A stretch of DNA of 64,000 nt from Lysinibacillus sp. FJAT-14745 (GCF_001275675.1 NZ_LITM01000005.1:370094-434093), one strand, 5' to 3'. Positions 8,012 through 18,700 are shown, counted from the first letter of the stretch. Program-made: numbers and translations. The notes: a model not told the origin generated them from the sequence alone.

Positions 8012-8175
8012 ACAGAACGCACTCCTTTAACTTCAGTACTCCTATTATAGAACGCTTACAAACATTCTGCAATGAACGAAAGGTGAACAAATTACTATCC
8101 TCAGTTTACTGTTATTCGAAGTGTAAAAAACATAATATTCAAGGAAATCTGTGAATGTTGTAGCACTTTAATGAG

Positions 8176-8306
8176 GGTGATTTCCGTTCCAGGCTACTCG
8201 CTTTCCTGTGGGCGAGCTTCGAGCCGCTTCCTCCGCTGCGCTCCGTGCAGGGTCTCGCCTGTCTCGCTTTCCCACGGGAGTCGAGTAGCCTTCCACTCCA
8301 ATCAAC
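8176..8306 (-). repeat. structured dispersed repeat family 1, copy A
   Basis: Ends with the inverted termini GGTGATTTCC and GGAGT..GATTGGAGT-type sequence (AATCAAC at the right). Inside are long inverted arms, GGCTACTCG against CGAGTAGCC, and GC-rich blocks such as CTCCGTGCAGGGTCTCG. The same framework recurs at 8838-9004, 15567-15661, 33371-33554 and 49747-49968. It is markedly more GC-rich than its surroundings. Confidence 0.8.
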
Positions 8307-8331
8307 AATAGCGTAGAATTTTTATTAATAT

Positions 8332-8456
8332 CAATTGTGCCTTGGCATAATTGCGTCTGGAATCGGCTTTGTGCTTGCACAAAGAACTCCTTTCCGATTC
8401 CATGACATCGGCCAGAGGCTTTAACTTCTTTCAGCGGGCGTTAGGACACCCGCTGA
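8332..8456. repeat. structured dispersed repeat family 2, copy 2 (longest)
   Basis: It contains the hairpin CAATTGTGCCTTGGCATAATTG. A long stem follows, GGAATCGG against CCGATTCC, with CTTTGTGC/GCACAAAG nested in it. Near the end is TCAGCGGG against CCCGCTGA. Blocks are shared with 6505-6594. Confidence 0.7.
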
Positions 8457-8837
8457 AAAATAGCTTACATTTGCATTCATCTCACCACCTATAGAGGTGG
8501 GAGACTTCTGCTGAAATAAGTTAAATACATTTCAAAACGGACACTAGGACCCTGAACCATAATTGAACAGAAAATACTTTTTAACAGTGAAGTAACTTTT
8601 TATCACATAAATTAAACCGACATATTTAGAGAATTCATGCGAATTAGTTGATTGAGGTGGAGACTGGCTACATAATAAAGAAAAAGGATTCACGCACAGT
8701 TTTGTGTATGAATCTTTTTTTCTCTTTGGACGGTGGATGTCGATAAAATTCAAAAGTTGGGCGATAATTCCTGAAAGTGTTCCAATAAAACTCAAAAGTT
8801 GGAGAGCATTTTGTTAAAACGTGTGTTATGTGAATTA
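8457..8837. other. intergenic with a remnant of repeat family 1
   Basis: No gene is seen. At 8645-8671 the sequence AGTTGATTGAGGTGGAGACTGGC is the left end of repeat family 1 without its remainder. The short ORFs across this stretch overlap repeats and lack ribosome binding sites. Confidence 0.5.
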
Positions 8838-9004
8838 GTTGATTGGAGTGGAGACTGGGCGACTCCTTGGGGATTAGCGATTTAGAGGAACGAAGGCTAA
8901 AAACATCACATCCTGTGATAACGCCTTCGTGACCAACATCGTGTTGGCCCAAGCGGCTCATCGGACGCCCCCAGGAAAGCGCCCAGTCGGAACGGAAATC
9001 AACC
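8838..9004 (+). repeat. structured dispersed repeat family 1, copy B
   Basis: Begins GTTGATTGGAGTGGAGACTG and ends CGGAACGGAAATCAAC. It carries an internal module with nested palindromes: CGAAGGC/GCCTTCG enclosing ATCACATCCTGTGAT, followed by CCAACATCGTGTTGG. Copies D and E carry the same module; copies A and C do not. Confidence 0.8.
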
Positions 9005-9085
9005 ACTCGTTTTGCTCAAGAGCCATAATGTGATGCCTTGGTTCTTACCTGCTCATCACTATATCCGTGAATAGAACCTAAAAAG

Positions 9086-9124
9086 AAAAGCACGTTCCTA
9101 CTGAAAGTAGAGAACGTGCTTTTT
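9086..9124 (-). terminator. terminator after ctaF
   Basis: Arms AAAAGCACGTTC (9086-9097) and GAACGTGCTTTT (9112-9123). A T-rich tract follows on the minus strand. It separates ctaCDEF from ctaG. Confidence 0.8.
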
Positions 9125-9130
9125 TGGTGA

Positions 9131-9475
9131 TTACCACCAAATAATAGTTAAAAAAGCTAAGAAAAAAGTAAATGCGATTAATATACCCATCCACATGAAG
9201 AAGCCAATTACACCACCGAAGTGTGTTTTTTTGTCTTCTAAGTGCATGAAAGCGTACAGTTGAAGAACAACTTGAACACCAGCAAGCAATAAAATGAGTG
9301 GTAATATTAAGTATTTAGAAAAATCAGCTGCAACTACTGCGAAGGCGATAAACGTAAAGAAAATCATAATCGCAAAGTTGATTACTTGTTTACGCATATG
9401 AACGGCATTATGATGACGTTCATACTCGTATTGTGCCTGAGACTTAGCAACAATAGGTGTATCGTGTGAAGACAT
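9131..9475 (-). CDS. ctaF: caa3 cytochrome oxidase subunit IV
   Basis: A 114-residue protein with three membrane segments (about residues 30-50, 56-76, 88-110) and the subunit IVB signature ALMHLED-like block YAFMHLEDKKTH. It is a small accessory subunit of the caa3 cytochrome c oxidase in the cytoplasmic membrane. Its start lies 1 bp after the ctaE stop, so the two are translated from one mRNA. A terminator follows directly. Confidence 0.93.
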   Translation of the reverse strand: MSSHDTPIVAKSQAQYEYERHHNAVHMRKQVINFAIMIFFTFIAFAVVAADFSKYLILPLILLLAGVQVVLQLYAFMHLEDKKTHFGGVIGFFMWMGILIAFTFFLAFLTIIWW

Positions 9476-9476
9476 A

Positions 9477-10103
9477 TTATCCGATCACTCCCATCAAGTA
9501 TACTACTGTAAAGATGAATACCCAAACTACGTCGATAAAGTGCCAGTATAAAGCAGCCACGAAGTATTTAGGTGCATTGTATAAGTTAAGGCCACGCTTA
9601 GCATTACGAAGCATTAACGTAGAGATCCACACAAGACCTAATGTTACGTGGAAACCGTGTGTACCAACTAATGAATAAAACGCAGTTGAGAATGCAGATT
9701 GGTCAAATTTAAAACCAAGACCTACATAATGATTGAATTCATAGATTTCAAGACCTAAGAATCCAAGACCTAAAAGTACTGTAATACCAAACCAAGTTTG
9801 CATAGCTTTAAAGTTAAAGTTACGCATATGGTAAATTGCATAAACAGACGTTAGTGAAGATGTTAATAATAACATCGTCATAGCGAAAGCTAAAGGTAAT
9901 TCAAACAAACTTTGTGTTGTGAACTCCATGCCAGCAGGCCCTTTGTTCTTAAGCGCTAGGTAAGTAGCGAATAAACTTGCGAAAAGTACAACTTCACAGG
10001 CAAGGAAAATCCAGAAACCAACAACTTTATTTTTCCCTTCCATTGTAGCTTGTTCAGGATGATCTGGCCAAGTATGAGGAGTAAATTTAGTATTGAAATC
10101 CAT
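9477..10103 (-). CDS. ctaE: caa3 cytochrome oxidase subunit III
   Basis: A 208-residue subunit III with five membrane segments; the first two helices of mitochondrial-type subunit III are absent, as is usual in Bacillus. Conserved parts include FWIFLACEVVLFASLFATYL, GTHGFHVTLG and YWHFIDVVWVFIF. It supports subunit I stability and proton uptake. The start codon overlaps the ctaD stop by one base (TAATG), which indicates coupled translation. Confidence 0.95.
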   Translation of the reverse strand: MDFNTKFTPHTWPDHPEQATMEGKNKVVGFWIFLACEVVLFASLFATYLALKNKGPAGMEFTTQSLFELPLAFAMTMLLLTSSLTSVYAIYHMRNFNFKAMQTWFGITVLLGLGFLGLEIYEFNHYVGLGFKFDQSAFSTAFYSLVGTHGFHVTLGLVWISTLMLRNAKRGLNLYNAPKYFVAALYWHFIDVVWVFIFTVVYLMGVIG

Positions 10104-11986
10104 TATTTATTTCCTCCTTTGCCATAAAGATGTTCTTCAATTTCAAGAATTTCTTCTTTGTGTAAGTGGAAGCCGTGATCGTCCTTAACTGAACGGAAAA
10201 TCATAGCACCAAATGTAATTGCAAGACCACCGATTAAAATATAAATTGACCACGGTTTATCTGCATCTGGATGATATAGTGCACCGAATGCTGCAATAAA
10301 CATACCTAAAGAAATAACAAACGGGATAGCTGAGTTATTTGGCATATGAATATCACCGATTGGCTCAGCAAATGTAATTTCTTTATTTCCTTCTTGTTTT
10401 TCAATCCACCAAGGATCTAAACCACGAACAAGTGGTGTTTGACGGAAGTTATAGAATGGGATTGGTTGTGGAATTGACCATTCTAATGTACGTCCATCGC
10501 CCCATGGATCGCGACCTGCTGGTTTGCCTTTGATTGACATTAAGCAGTTGATTACCATTAAGATAACCCCTACACCCATCATAAATGCACCGATTGTAGA
10601 GATAAAGTTGAACTGATCCCAACCTTGACCTTCCATGTAAGTGAATACGCGACGTGGCATACCCATTAAACCTAAGAAGTGTTGAACGAAGAACGTTAAA
10701 TGGAATCCGATAAAGAATACCCAGAAAGTAATTTTACCAAGTGTTTCGTTTAACATACGGTTGAAGAAGATTGGCCAGTAGAAGTGCGCTGAACCAAATA
10801 ACGCTGTTACGATACCACCAACGATTACGTAGTGGAAGTGAGCAACGATAAAGTAAGAATCGTGTAATTGGTAGTCAAGAGGTGCAGATGCTTGCATTAC
10901 CCCTGTAACACCACCCGCAACGAATGACGGGATGAAACCAAGTGCATAAAGCATTGGTGTTGTAACTTTAATAGATCCGCCCCAAATAGTTAAGATCCAG
11001 TTGAATACTTTCATACCTGTTGGAACGGCAATTGCCATTGTTGCAACAGCAAAGATTGCGTTAGCTGTTGGCCCAAGACCAACTGTAAACATGTGGTGAG
11101 CCCAAACCATGAACCCTAAGAAACCGATTAAAATTGTTGCGAATACCATTGAAGAGTATCCAAATAAACGTTTACGAGAGAACGCTGGAATAATCTCAGA
11201 GAATAAACCAAACGCTGGTAATACTAAGATATAAACCTCTGGGTGTCCGAAGATCCAGAATAAGTGTTCCCAAATAATTGTGTTACCACCCATAGTATGG
11301 TCAAAGAAGTTACCACCGAACATACGGTCAAATAACATCATTAATAAACCAATTGTTAATGGAGGGAATGCGAATAGAATTAATGCACTTGATACAAGTG
11401 CAGTCCAAGTGAATAATGGCATACGCATGAATGTCATACCTGGAGCACGCATTGTAATAATCGTAACGATAAAGTTAAGACCGGATATTAATGTACCTGC
11501 CCCTGATATTTGTAAACCGAGAACATAGAAGTCAATACCATGTCCAGGGGAATATAAAGATAATGATGCATAAGACGTCCAGCCCGCATCAGGAGCGCCA
11601 CCCATAAAGAATGATAGGTGAAGGAATACTGCACCTAGGAAGAATAACCAGAACCCTAAAGAGTTAAGGAACGGGAATGCTACGTCACGCGCACCAATTT
11701 GTAATGGTACAAGCATGTTCATAAATGCGAATAGTAATGGAGTCGCAGCTAAGAATAACATTGTTGTTCCGTGCATTGTTAATAGTTGATTGAAAAAACC
11801 AGCTGAGACGAAATCGTTATTAGGTTGCATTAATTGAATACGCATTAATAACGCTTCAAAACCAGCGATAGCGAAGAACAATGTACCGGCCAATAAATAC
11901 AATATTGCTAACTTTTTATGGTCAACAGTTGTAATGTATTCCCAGACATTTGCTCCAAAGCCCTTTTTCTGTGTGTATGAGCTCAC
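10103..11986 (-). CDS. ctaD: caa3 cytochrome oxidase subunit I
   Basis: A 627-residue heme-copper oxidase subunit I. Ligands are visible: the low-spin heme histidine in MHGTTM, CuB histidines and the cross-linked tyrosine in GHPEVYILVLP, WAHHMFTVG, and HDSYFIVAHFHYV. It reduces O2 and pumps protons. The longest ORF starts at a TTG (12004) that lies within the ribosome binding site itself. GTG at 11986, seven bases after GGGAGGT, is the likely start and gives a product beginning MSSYTQKKGFG. A C-terminal extension of about 80 residues is typical of the caa3 type. Confidence 0.96.
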   Translation of the reverse strand: MSSYTQKKGFGANVWEYITTVDHKKLAILYLLAGTLFFAIAGFEALLMRIQLMQPNNDFVSAGFFNQLLTMHGTTMLFLAATPLLFAFMNMLVPLQIGARDVAFPFLNSLGFWLFFLGAVFLHLSFFMGGAPDAGWTSYASLSLYSPGHGIDFYVLGLQISGAGTLISGLNFIVTIITMRAPGMTFMRMPLFTWTALVSSALILFAFPPLTIGLLMMLFDRMFGGNFFDHTMGGNTIIWEHLFWIFGHPEVYILVLPAFGLFSEIIPAFSRKRLFGYSSMVFATILIGFLGFMVWAHHMFTVGLGPTANAIFAVATMAIAVPTGMKVFNWILTIWGGSIKVTTPMLYALGFIPSFVAGGVTGVMQASAPLDYQLHDSYFIVAHFHYVIVGGIVTALFGSAHFYWPIFFNRMLNETLGKITFWVFFIGFHLTFFVQHFLGLMGMPRRVFTYMEGQGWDQFNFISTIGAFMMGVGVILMVINCLMSIKGKPAGRDPWGDGRTLEWSIPQPIPFYNFRQTPLVRGLDPWWIEKQEGNKEITFAEPIGDIHMPNNSAIPFVISLGMFIAAFGALYHPDADKPWSIYILIGGLAITFGAMIFRSVKDDHGFHLHKEEILEIEEHLYGKGGNK

Positions 11987-12027
11987 AACTTTTACCTCCC
12001 TCAAAGTTTGTTACATAAAACTTAAAA

Positions 12028-13116
12028 TTATTTCTCAACAGATAAGCTCATGATATAAGTGGCTAGAGCTTGAATTTCTTCGTCAGTTAAGTCGCCATAA
12101 ATTGGTGCAGTACCATCTGGATTCATCATTAAGTTACCTGGTTTGAATTTTCCTGGATCCTTAATCCATGCTTTTAAGCTTTCTTCATTATGATCTAAGA
12201 AACCAGCAATACGGTTACGGTCACCTAATGTAGTTAAGTTAGGACCTTGTGAACCTGGACCGCTTGTACCAGATATAGCATGACAACCCATACAGCTCTT
12301 AGCAAATGTAGCTTCCCCAAGATCAGCTGAAGTTTTGTCTGGCATTTTTTTATCTGTTGCTTTCATTGAAGCTACCCATGCATCGAATGCATCTGGGCTC
12401 AATGCTTTAACTTTGAAGTCCATTAATGCATGTGAAGGACCACATAACTCAGCACATTTACCATAGAATACGCCGTCTTTAAGGTCTTTTGATTCTTTAT
12501 CGAATTCTAGATAGAACTTGTTTAAGTTATCTACGTTCGTATCCATTTTACCGCCCACAGCAGGAATCCAGAATGAGTGCTTAACATCGGCAGCTTTTAA
12601 GTTAAAGTAAACCTTTTGACCTGTTGGTACAACTAATTCTTGTGCAGTTATAATACCTTGGTTAGGGTATTCAAACTCCCACCAATATAAATGTGCAGTT
12701 ACATTTACTGTAAGTGCTGTTTTGTCACCGTTTTCGTCTACTTCGTCCATCGCAGCAACATCTGCAAATTTGTAAGTAGCCGTAACAACTGGTACAGCTA
12801 AGATTAATAATAAAATAATTGGGATAACTGTCCAAATTACTTCAAGAGTGTGACTTCCTTCTACTTGCTTAGGAATAACGTCTTCGCCAACTTTTGAACG
12901 GCGGAATTTTAAGAATGCAAGTAAATAGATAACGGATACTACTACTACAACTAACGTCATAATCCCAGTAGCTAGCATTAATAGATTGAATTGTTCTTTA
13001 CCTACTTGACCAGATGGTTTCAGTGCAGAAATATAATCTTCACCACAACCAGAAAGGAAAACCATCATCACTGCTAGTAGTGAAAAAAGACGCCATTTTT
13101 TAAGCCCTTTCATCAT
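12028..13116 (-). CDS. ctaC: caa3 cytochrome oxidase subunit II with fused cytochrome c
   Basis: A 362-residue lipoprotein. Signal peptide with lipobox LSGC (Cys24), two membrane segments, then an outward CuA domain with CAELCGPSHALM and an upstream histidine. A C-terminal cytochrome c domain follows (about residues 265-360) with the heme site CMGCH and axial methionine in GNLMMNP. The fusion defines the caa3 type, which accepts electrons from cytochrome c and passes them to subunit I. It is followed 23 bp later by ctaD and leads the ctaCDEF operon. Confidence 0.96.
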   Translation of the reverse strand: MMKGLKKWRLFSLLAVMMVFLSGCGEDYISALKPSGQVGKEQFNLLMLATGIMTLVVVVVSVIYLLAFLKFRRSKVGEDVIPKQVEGSHTLEVIWTVIPIILLLILAVPVVTATYKFADVAAMDEVDENGDKTALTVNVTAHLYWWEFEYPNQGIITAQELVVPTGQKVYFNLKAADVKHSFWIPAVGGKMDTNVDNLNKFYLEFDKESKDLKDGVFYGKCAELCGPSHALMDFKVKALSPDAFDAWVASMKATDKKMPDKTSADLGEATFAKSCMGCHAISGTSGPGSQGPNLTTLGDRNRIAGFLDHNEESLKAWIKDPGKFKPGNLMMNPDGTAPIYGDLTDEEIQALATYIMSLSVEK

Positions 13117-13214
13117 AGCTTAATTAAACCCCTCTTTCTTTGTTGTATTTTCATGTGTACCTAGGAAATTAGTTCTGTCTATATGAATTCTTTAGGAAAA
13201 GAAAGAATTCCATT

Positions 13215-14132
13215 TTAGCTAAACAACGCAAAAATTATGATGGATACAAATAGTATGGTCATATGATTCAACGAATAGATAAACATTTTATTTGCCCATT
13301 TCATATCATCTTTTGTAGTAAAGCCTTTAACAGCTAGAATCAACCAGCCCAAGTTCAATGCAGTCGCAAGAATTAAGAAGCCAACCCCAAGCTCTGGTAA
13401 AAGGAATGGTAATGGTAATAATAAAAGAATCCATAATAACATTGAGTACTTTGTACGTTTAAATCCTTTTACTACAGGGAGCATTGGTATATTAGCTGCA
13501 CGATATTCCTCAGTACGTTTCATAGCAAGTGCATAAAAATGCGGTGGTTGCCATGCAAACATGATAAGGAATAAGGCAAGTGCTCCAGGACCTAATGCAG
13601 GTTCAACAGCTGCAAACCCAATAACTGGTGGAATCGCCCCTGAAATACTTCCTACTACCGTGTTACTAACATGCTTCCTCTTTGACCACATTGAGTACAG
13701 AACGACATAAGCAAATATCCCTACTAGTCCCCACATGCCGGCCGCAAACGATGCCGCAAATAACAAAATTTCACCTACAATTAAAAATGAGAGGGCAATG
13801 GTCAATACGAAATTCGGCTTAAATCTACCTGTTACTGTCGGTCTACTCTTCGTTCTTTTCATGATTGGATCAATATCCTGATCAATAAAATTATTCATTG
13901 CGCCCGAGCCACCTATAATGAATGCCGCACCCAGCATGGTGAACAATATGACATCTAGCTCTTGCAAGAAGTGTCTACTAGTAAATTGAAATGCCAGCCA
14001 CATCCCAGTAAACGTTGTGACAAGATTCGAGTTAACGATTCCAATTTTTATTAGTGCTAAGAAATCTTTTACAACAGATGTTGATGCTGGTCCACCATTT
14101 CTAGTAGCCGTCAGTGCACGACCGTTTGACAT
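13215..14132 (-). CDS. ctaB: protoheme IX farnesyltransferase (heme O synthase)
   Basis: A 305-residue UbiA-family prenyltransferase with about nine membrane segments. Aspartate-rich motifs NNFIDQDIDPIMKRT and a later KRTEEY loop bind the farnesyl diphosphate. It converts heme B to heme O, the first step to heme A. The ATG at 14132 follows AAAGGAGAGG and gives the length usual for Bacillus; the ORF could extend to 14174 without an RBS. It is divergent from ctaA, its pathway partner, and lies 98 bp before ctaC. Confidence 0.95.
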   Translation of the reverse strand: MSNGRALTATRNGGPASTSVVKDFLALIKIGIVNSNLVTTFTGMWLAFQFTSRHFLQELDVILFTMLGAAFIIGGSGAMNNFIDQDIDPIMKRTKSRPTVTGRFKPNFVLTIALSFLIVGEILLFAASFAAGMWGLVGIFAYVVLYSMWSKRKHVSNTVVGSISGAIPPVIGFAAVEPALGPGALALFLIMFAWQPPHFYALAMKRTEEYRAANIPMLPVVKGFKRTKYSMLLWILLLLPLPFLLPELGVGFLILATALNLGWLILAVKGFTTKDDMKWANKMFIYSLNHMTILFVSIIIFALFS

Positions 14133-14468
14133 AATACCTCTCCTTTCATTTTTGTAAGCATATTCCGCTACCAATTACTATAGCGAAATTTGCGATTGAT
14201 TTCTAGACATTAAGTGAAATTTAGATGAAGTTGTAAAAATTAGCTTTGTCTAGAAAAATAATTAAAAACAACATATCTATAGTAAAACATTTTCTAAAAT
14301 GAATTGTGAAGGTTAGAGTACGAAATTATGAACAATTTGTGAAATGGAATCGACATCTAATACTCCCTACTCTTTACAAGTTGTTTTTTACCTGTATTTT
14401 CGATATCATCTAGTAGCAGAAACATTACTTTCATGTAATGTTCATAGATAAAGTAGGTGACTCATTTT

Positions 14469-15392
14469 ATGCAACACAACAGGTATATGAAATGGTTTGC
14501 TGTTGCCGCTACAGTTGGAATGCTCCTTATTTTACTAGGCGGAGCACTTGTTACCAAAACAGATAGTGGCTTAGGCTGTGGTCGAAACTGGCCTGATTGC
14601 AATGGTTCTCTTATTCCAAAAGAGATTACACCAGCAGTCTTAATTGAATTTTCACATCGTCTTGTAACTGGGGTCGTATCTCTTTCAATTCTTGCGTTAA
14701 CAGTTTGGACATGGCGTAAACTCGGTCATATTCGTGAAGTAAAATTATTAGGTTTCTTAGCGATGTTTTTCTTAATCGCACAAGCTCTTATTGGAGCAGC
14801 TCAAGTGTTGTGGGGACAAGGTGATTTCATACTAGCGCTCCACTTTGGGATTTCTCTTATTTCCTTTGCTGCTGTTCTCCTTCTTTCTATGATTGTATTT
14901 GAAGTCGATCGGAAATTTGATGCCGATAACGTTTTTATTGGAACAAAATTACGTTGGCATACGATTGCTGTCACAATTTATTCTTATTTAGTCGTTTATA
15001 CAGGGGCGCTTGTTCGCCATACAGATTCTAGCTTAATATGTCCTGACTGGCCTTTTTGCTATAACGATACACCATTCGCAGCTTTTAATAATATGTATGA
15101 ATGGGTGCAAATGGGACATCGCCTAGCTGTTCTTATCTTTTTCATTTGGATTGCATACATAACTTGGCACGCTGTAAAAGAATATAGACATCAACGTGTT
15201 ATTTACTATGGCTGGATTATTGCCTTTGCGATAGTAATTTTACAAGTGATTGCTGGTATGCTAATAGTCCTAACTAAATTGAATTTAATAGTCGCATTAC
15301 TTCATTCATTATTTATTTCAATTCTATTTGGTCTACTATGCTATATGGTAATGCTAGTTGCACGTAGCAATTATAATGAAAAAAACAAATAA
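14469..15392 (+). CDS. ctaA: heme A synthase
   Basis: A 307-residue protein with eight membrane segments. It has the paired Cys motif (GLGCGRNWPDCNG near residue 40), heme-ligand histidines in EFSHRL and GHRLAV, and a second pair (SLICPDWPFCYN). It oxidises heme O to heme A for the caa3 and aa3 oxidases. ATG at 14469 is preferred because AGGTGA lies eight bases upstream; the ORF could begin at GTG 14457, which is inside that RBS. The gene is divergent from ctaB across 336 bp of AT-rich DNA likely to hold both promoters. Confidence 0.95.
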   Translation: MQHNRYMKWFAVAATVGMLLILLGGALVTKTDSGLGCGRNWPDCNGSLIPKEITPAVLIEFSHRLVTGVVSLSILALTVWTWRKLGHIREVKLLGFLAMFFLIAQALIGAAQVLWGQGDFILALHFGISLISFAAVLLLSMIVFEVDRKFDADNVFIGTKLRWHTIAVTIYSYLVVYTGALVRHTDSSLICPDWPFCYNDTPFAAFNNMYEWVQMGHRLAVLIFFIWIAYITWHAVKEYRHQRVIYYGWIIAFAIVILQVIAGMLIVLTKLNLIVALLHSLFISILFGLLCYMVMLVARSNYNEKNK

Positions 15393-15399
15393 TAGTAGA

Positions 15400-15438
15400 A
15401 AAAGATTCGCTACAATTTTCAATGGCGAATCTTTTTTA
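15400..15438 (+). terminator. terminator after ctaA
   Basis: Arms AAAGATTCGC (15401-15410) and GCGAATCTTT (15425-15434), followed by T residues. Confidence 0.85.
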
Positions 15439-15566
15439 TTTTTTCAAACCCTTCTATTTTAATATGTTAAAAAATCGATAAGTTAATTATTGTAAAATAG
15501 TAAATTAATAGATTCAACACCATAAGTTAGCAATGTCATATGTTAAAACGTATACTATGTATATAA

Positions 15567-15661
15567 GTTGATTGGAGTGGAGGCTGAACGACTCTTTCGT
15601 GATCAACATCCTTTTACCCCAATTGGCTCATCGGACGCGCCCAGCCGGAACGGAAATCAAC
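15567..15661 (+). repeat. structured dispersed repeat family 1, copy C (short)
   Basis: Begins GTTGATTGGAGTGGAGGCTG and ends CCGGAACGGAAATCAAC, with GGCTCATCGGACGC shared with copy B. The palindromic module of copies B, D and E is missing apart from a short GTGATCAACATC remnant. It lies between the ctaA and pyc terminators. Confidence 0.75.
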
Positions 15662-15693
15662 CCTACATTATGGTGAAGAGCCAATATAGCAAA

Positions 15694-15738
15694 ATAAAAA
15701 AGGTTATTAGTATGCTATAAAAGCCATCTAATAACCTT
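15694..15738 (-). terminator. terminator after pyc
   Basis: Arms AAGGTTATTAG (15700-15710) and CTAATAACCTT (15728-15738). On the minus strand a T-run follows. Confidence 0.85.
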
Positions 15739-15750
15739 CTTTTTTATCGA

Positions 15751-18700
15751 TTATTCAATTTCAATTAACAAATCACCTGTTGAAATGGCGTCACCCGCAC
15801 TAGCGTATACTTCTTTCACGACGCCGTCTTTCGGTGCTTGGACGGTTGTTTCCATTTTCATCGCTTCGGTAATTAATAAGTGATCCCCTCGTTTTACAGG
15901 GCTTCCTTTGGATACGACTACCTTTAAAACCGTACCTGGCATCGTTGCTCCAATTTGATTTGGGTTGCTTGGATCTGCTTTTAATGCCAGACTGCCATCT
16001 ACTTCAACAGTCATATCTTGAATCACTAGTTCACGGGATTGACCGTTTAGTTCAAAATAAATAACACGCGTACCATCATGCTGTGGTTCGCCAATGGAAA
16101 CAAGTTTAACAATCAGTGTTTTTCCTTTTTCAATCTCGACTTCGATTTCTTCGCCTAGTTTTAAGCCGTAAAGGAATGTTGGCGTATCTAATACCGAAAT
16201 ATTGCCGAAGGAGTTCACTGTTTTTACATACTCTTCAAACACTTTCGGATACAAAGCAAACGCTAGCACATCCTGCTTCGTCACGGGACGATTTAATTTT
16301 TCCTCTAGTATCGCCTCTAGTTGCTCAAAATTCACAGGCTCCAGTAGCTCGCCGGGACGTACCGTAATTGCTTCACGGTCCTTTAACACTACCTTTTGGA
16401 GTGCCTCTGGGAAGCCACCATGCGGTTGTCCTAAATAGCCTTGGAAGAACTCAATCACAGAATCTGGGAAGTCGATAGTTTGACCTCTTGTCAGTACAGA
16501 ATTTTCATCTAAATCGTTTTGCACCATAAATAACGCCATATCCCCGACTACTTTCGAAGATGGGGTTACTTTGACAATATCGCCAAATAGAAGGTTTACG
16601 CGGGAATACATGTGCTTCACTTCTTCCCATCTGTCTCCAAGACCCACTGCTTTGGCTTGCTGCTGCAAGTTACTATATTGGCCTCCTGGCATCTCGTGGA
16701 CATAAATTTCAGAATGTGGGCTTATCATGCCGCTTTCAAAATCCTTATAATACTTACGTACATCTTCCCAGTAGTATGATAACTTTTCGAGCGCATCGAT
16801 ATCGGCACGAACCTCACGCTTACTGCCCTTCATTGCATAGTACAGGGAGTTTGCACTTGGCTGCGACGTTAAACCTGCCATCGAACCGAGCGCCGTATCA
16901 ATGATATCCACTCCTGCCTCGATCGCCTTGGCATATAAATAAATACCATTGCCACTTGTATCGTGCGTATGCAGATGGATTGGTAGACTTGTCGTCTCTT
17001 TTAACTCGGAAATTAAACGATACGCTGCTTCCGGCTTCAATAATCCAGCCATATCTTTTATCGCTAAAATATGGGCACCCGCTGCCTCTAGCTCCTTCGC
17101 CATTTCCTTGTAGTATTGAACTGAATATTTTGCTCTTGTTGCATCAAAAATATCTCCTGTGTAACAGATCGCAGCTTCAGCAATTTTACCAGATTGACGT
17201 GCAGCATCAATGGCTACTTCCATGCCTTTAAGCCAATTCAAGCTATCGAAAATACGGAAAACATCAATGCCTGATGCCGCTGATTCAGCGATAAACTCAC
17301 GAATTAAATTGTCTGGGTAATTTGTGTAGCCAACTGCATTCGCACCGCGTAATAACATTTGGAATAGCACATTCGGTACTTGTTCACGTAACTTGGCAAG
17401 TCGCTCCCATGGATCTTCTTTTAAGAAACGATACGCCACATCAAACGTCGCGCCACCCCACATTTCGAGTGAGAAGAAATCATGCATCGTGCGCGCTGTT
17501 GCGTCTGCAATTTCGAACATATCCTGTGAACGTACACGTGTCGCAAGAAGTGATTGGTGCGCATCTCGGAAAGTTGTATCCGTTAATAGCACATCCTCTT
17601 GCTCTTGAATCCATTTCACAAGCCCGTCTGCTCCTTGGGCATCTAAAATTTGCTTTGTCCCTGCTGGAGGAATGATTAATTTATCGACTTTTGGGATGCT
17701 CGGCTGTACAAAAATTGGTTTCGCCTTCTGCTCTACTCCAGGGAAGCCATTTAGCGTCACATTACCAATATAACTTAAGAGCTTTGTCCCACGGTCCTTG
17801 CGCACAGGGAAAATAAATAGTTCAGGTGTTGTATCGATAAAGCTTGTATCAAATGCACCCGTTAAAAATTTCTCGTGTGTTACGACATTATTTAAAAATG
17901 GAATATTCGTTTTCACCCCACGAATACGGAACTCTTTTAAATTCCGATCCATTTTTGCTGCGGCTTCTTTAAACGTCATTCCTGTTGTTGAAATTTTCAC
18001 CAGTAATGAATCATAGTACGGTGTTACTACAGCCCCTTGGAAGCCATTACCGGCATCTAAACGAACGCCGAAGCCTCCGCTTGAACGGTACACCATAAGC
18101 TTCCCTGTATCTGGCATAAAGTCATTAGCTGGGTCTTCCGTTGTGACACGTGCTTGAATCGCATAGCCGATCATTGGAACATCCGCCTGTTGTGGAATGT
18201 GGATTTCCTCACTATGCAGACCGTAACCTGCTGCCACTTTAATTTGGGCGTGCACAATATCAACACCCGTAATCATTTCAGTAATCGTATGCTCTACTTG
18301 AATACGAGGGTTGACTTCGATGAAATAAAAATCATCGCCAGCAACTAAAAATTCTACTGTCCCTGCATTTATGTATGAGACATTGTTCATTAATTGAACC
18401 GCCGCATCGCAAATTCGACTTCTTAAATCTTCCGAAATCGAATTAGATGGTGCGATTTCAACAACCTTTTGATGACGACGTTGAATCGAGCAATCACGTT
18501 CATATAGATGAATGATATTGCCCTGTTGATCGCCAATAATTTGGACTTCTATATGCTTCGGCTTAATAATGGCCTTTTCTACATACACCTCATCAGAGCC
18601 AAATGCTGCCTTCGCCTCTGATTTTGCACGTTCATAGGAGGAAGCTAACTCCTCTTCTGTATGAACAAGACGCATTCCACGACCACCGCCGCCTAGTGCT

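Noticed and set aside
8544-9006. Two overlapping minus-strand ORFs
   Set aside because: Both run through the dispersed repeats and share no protein features with known families.
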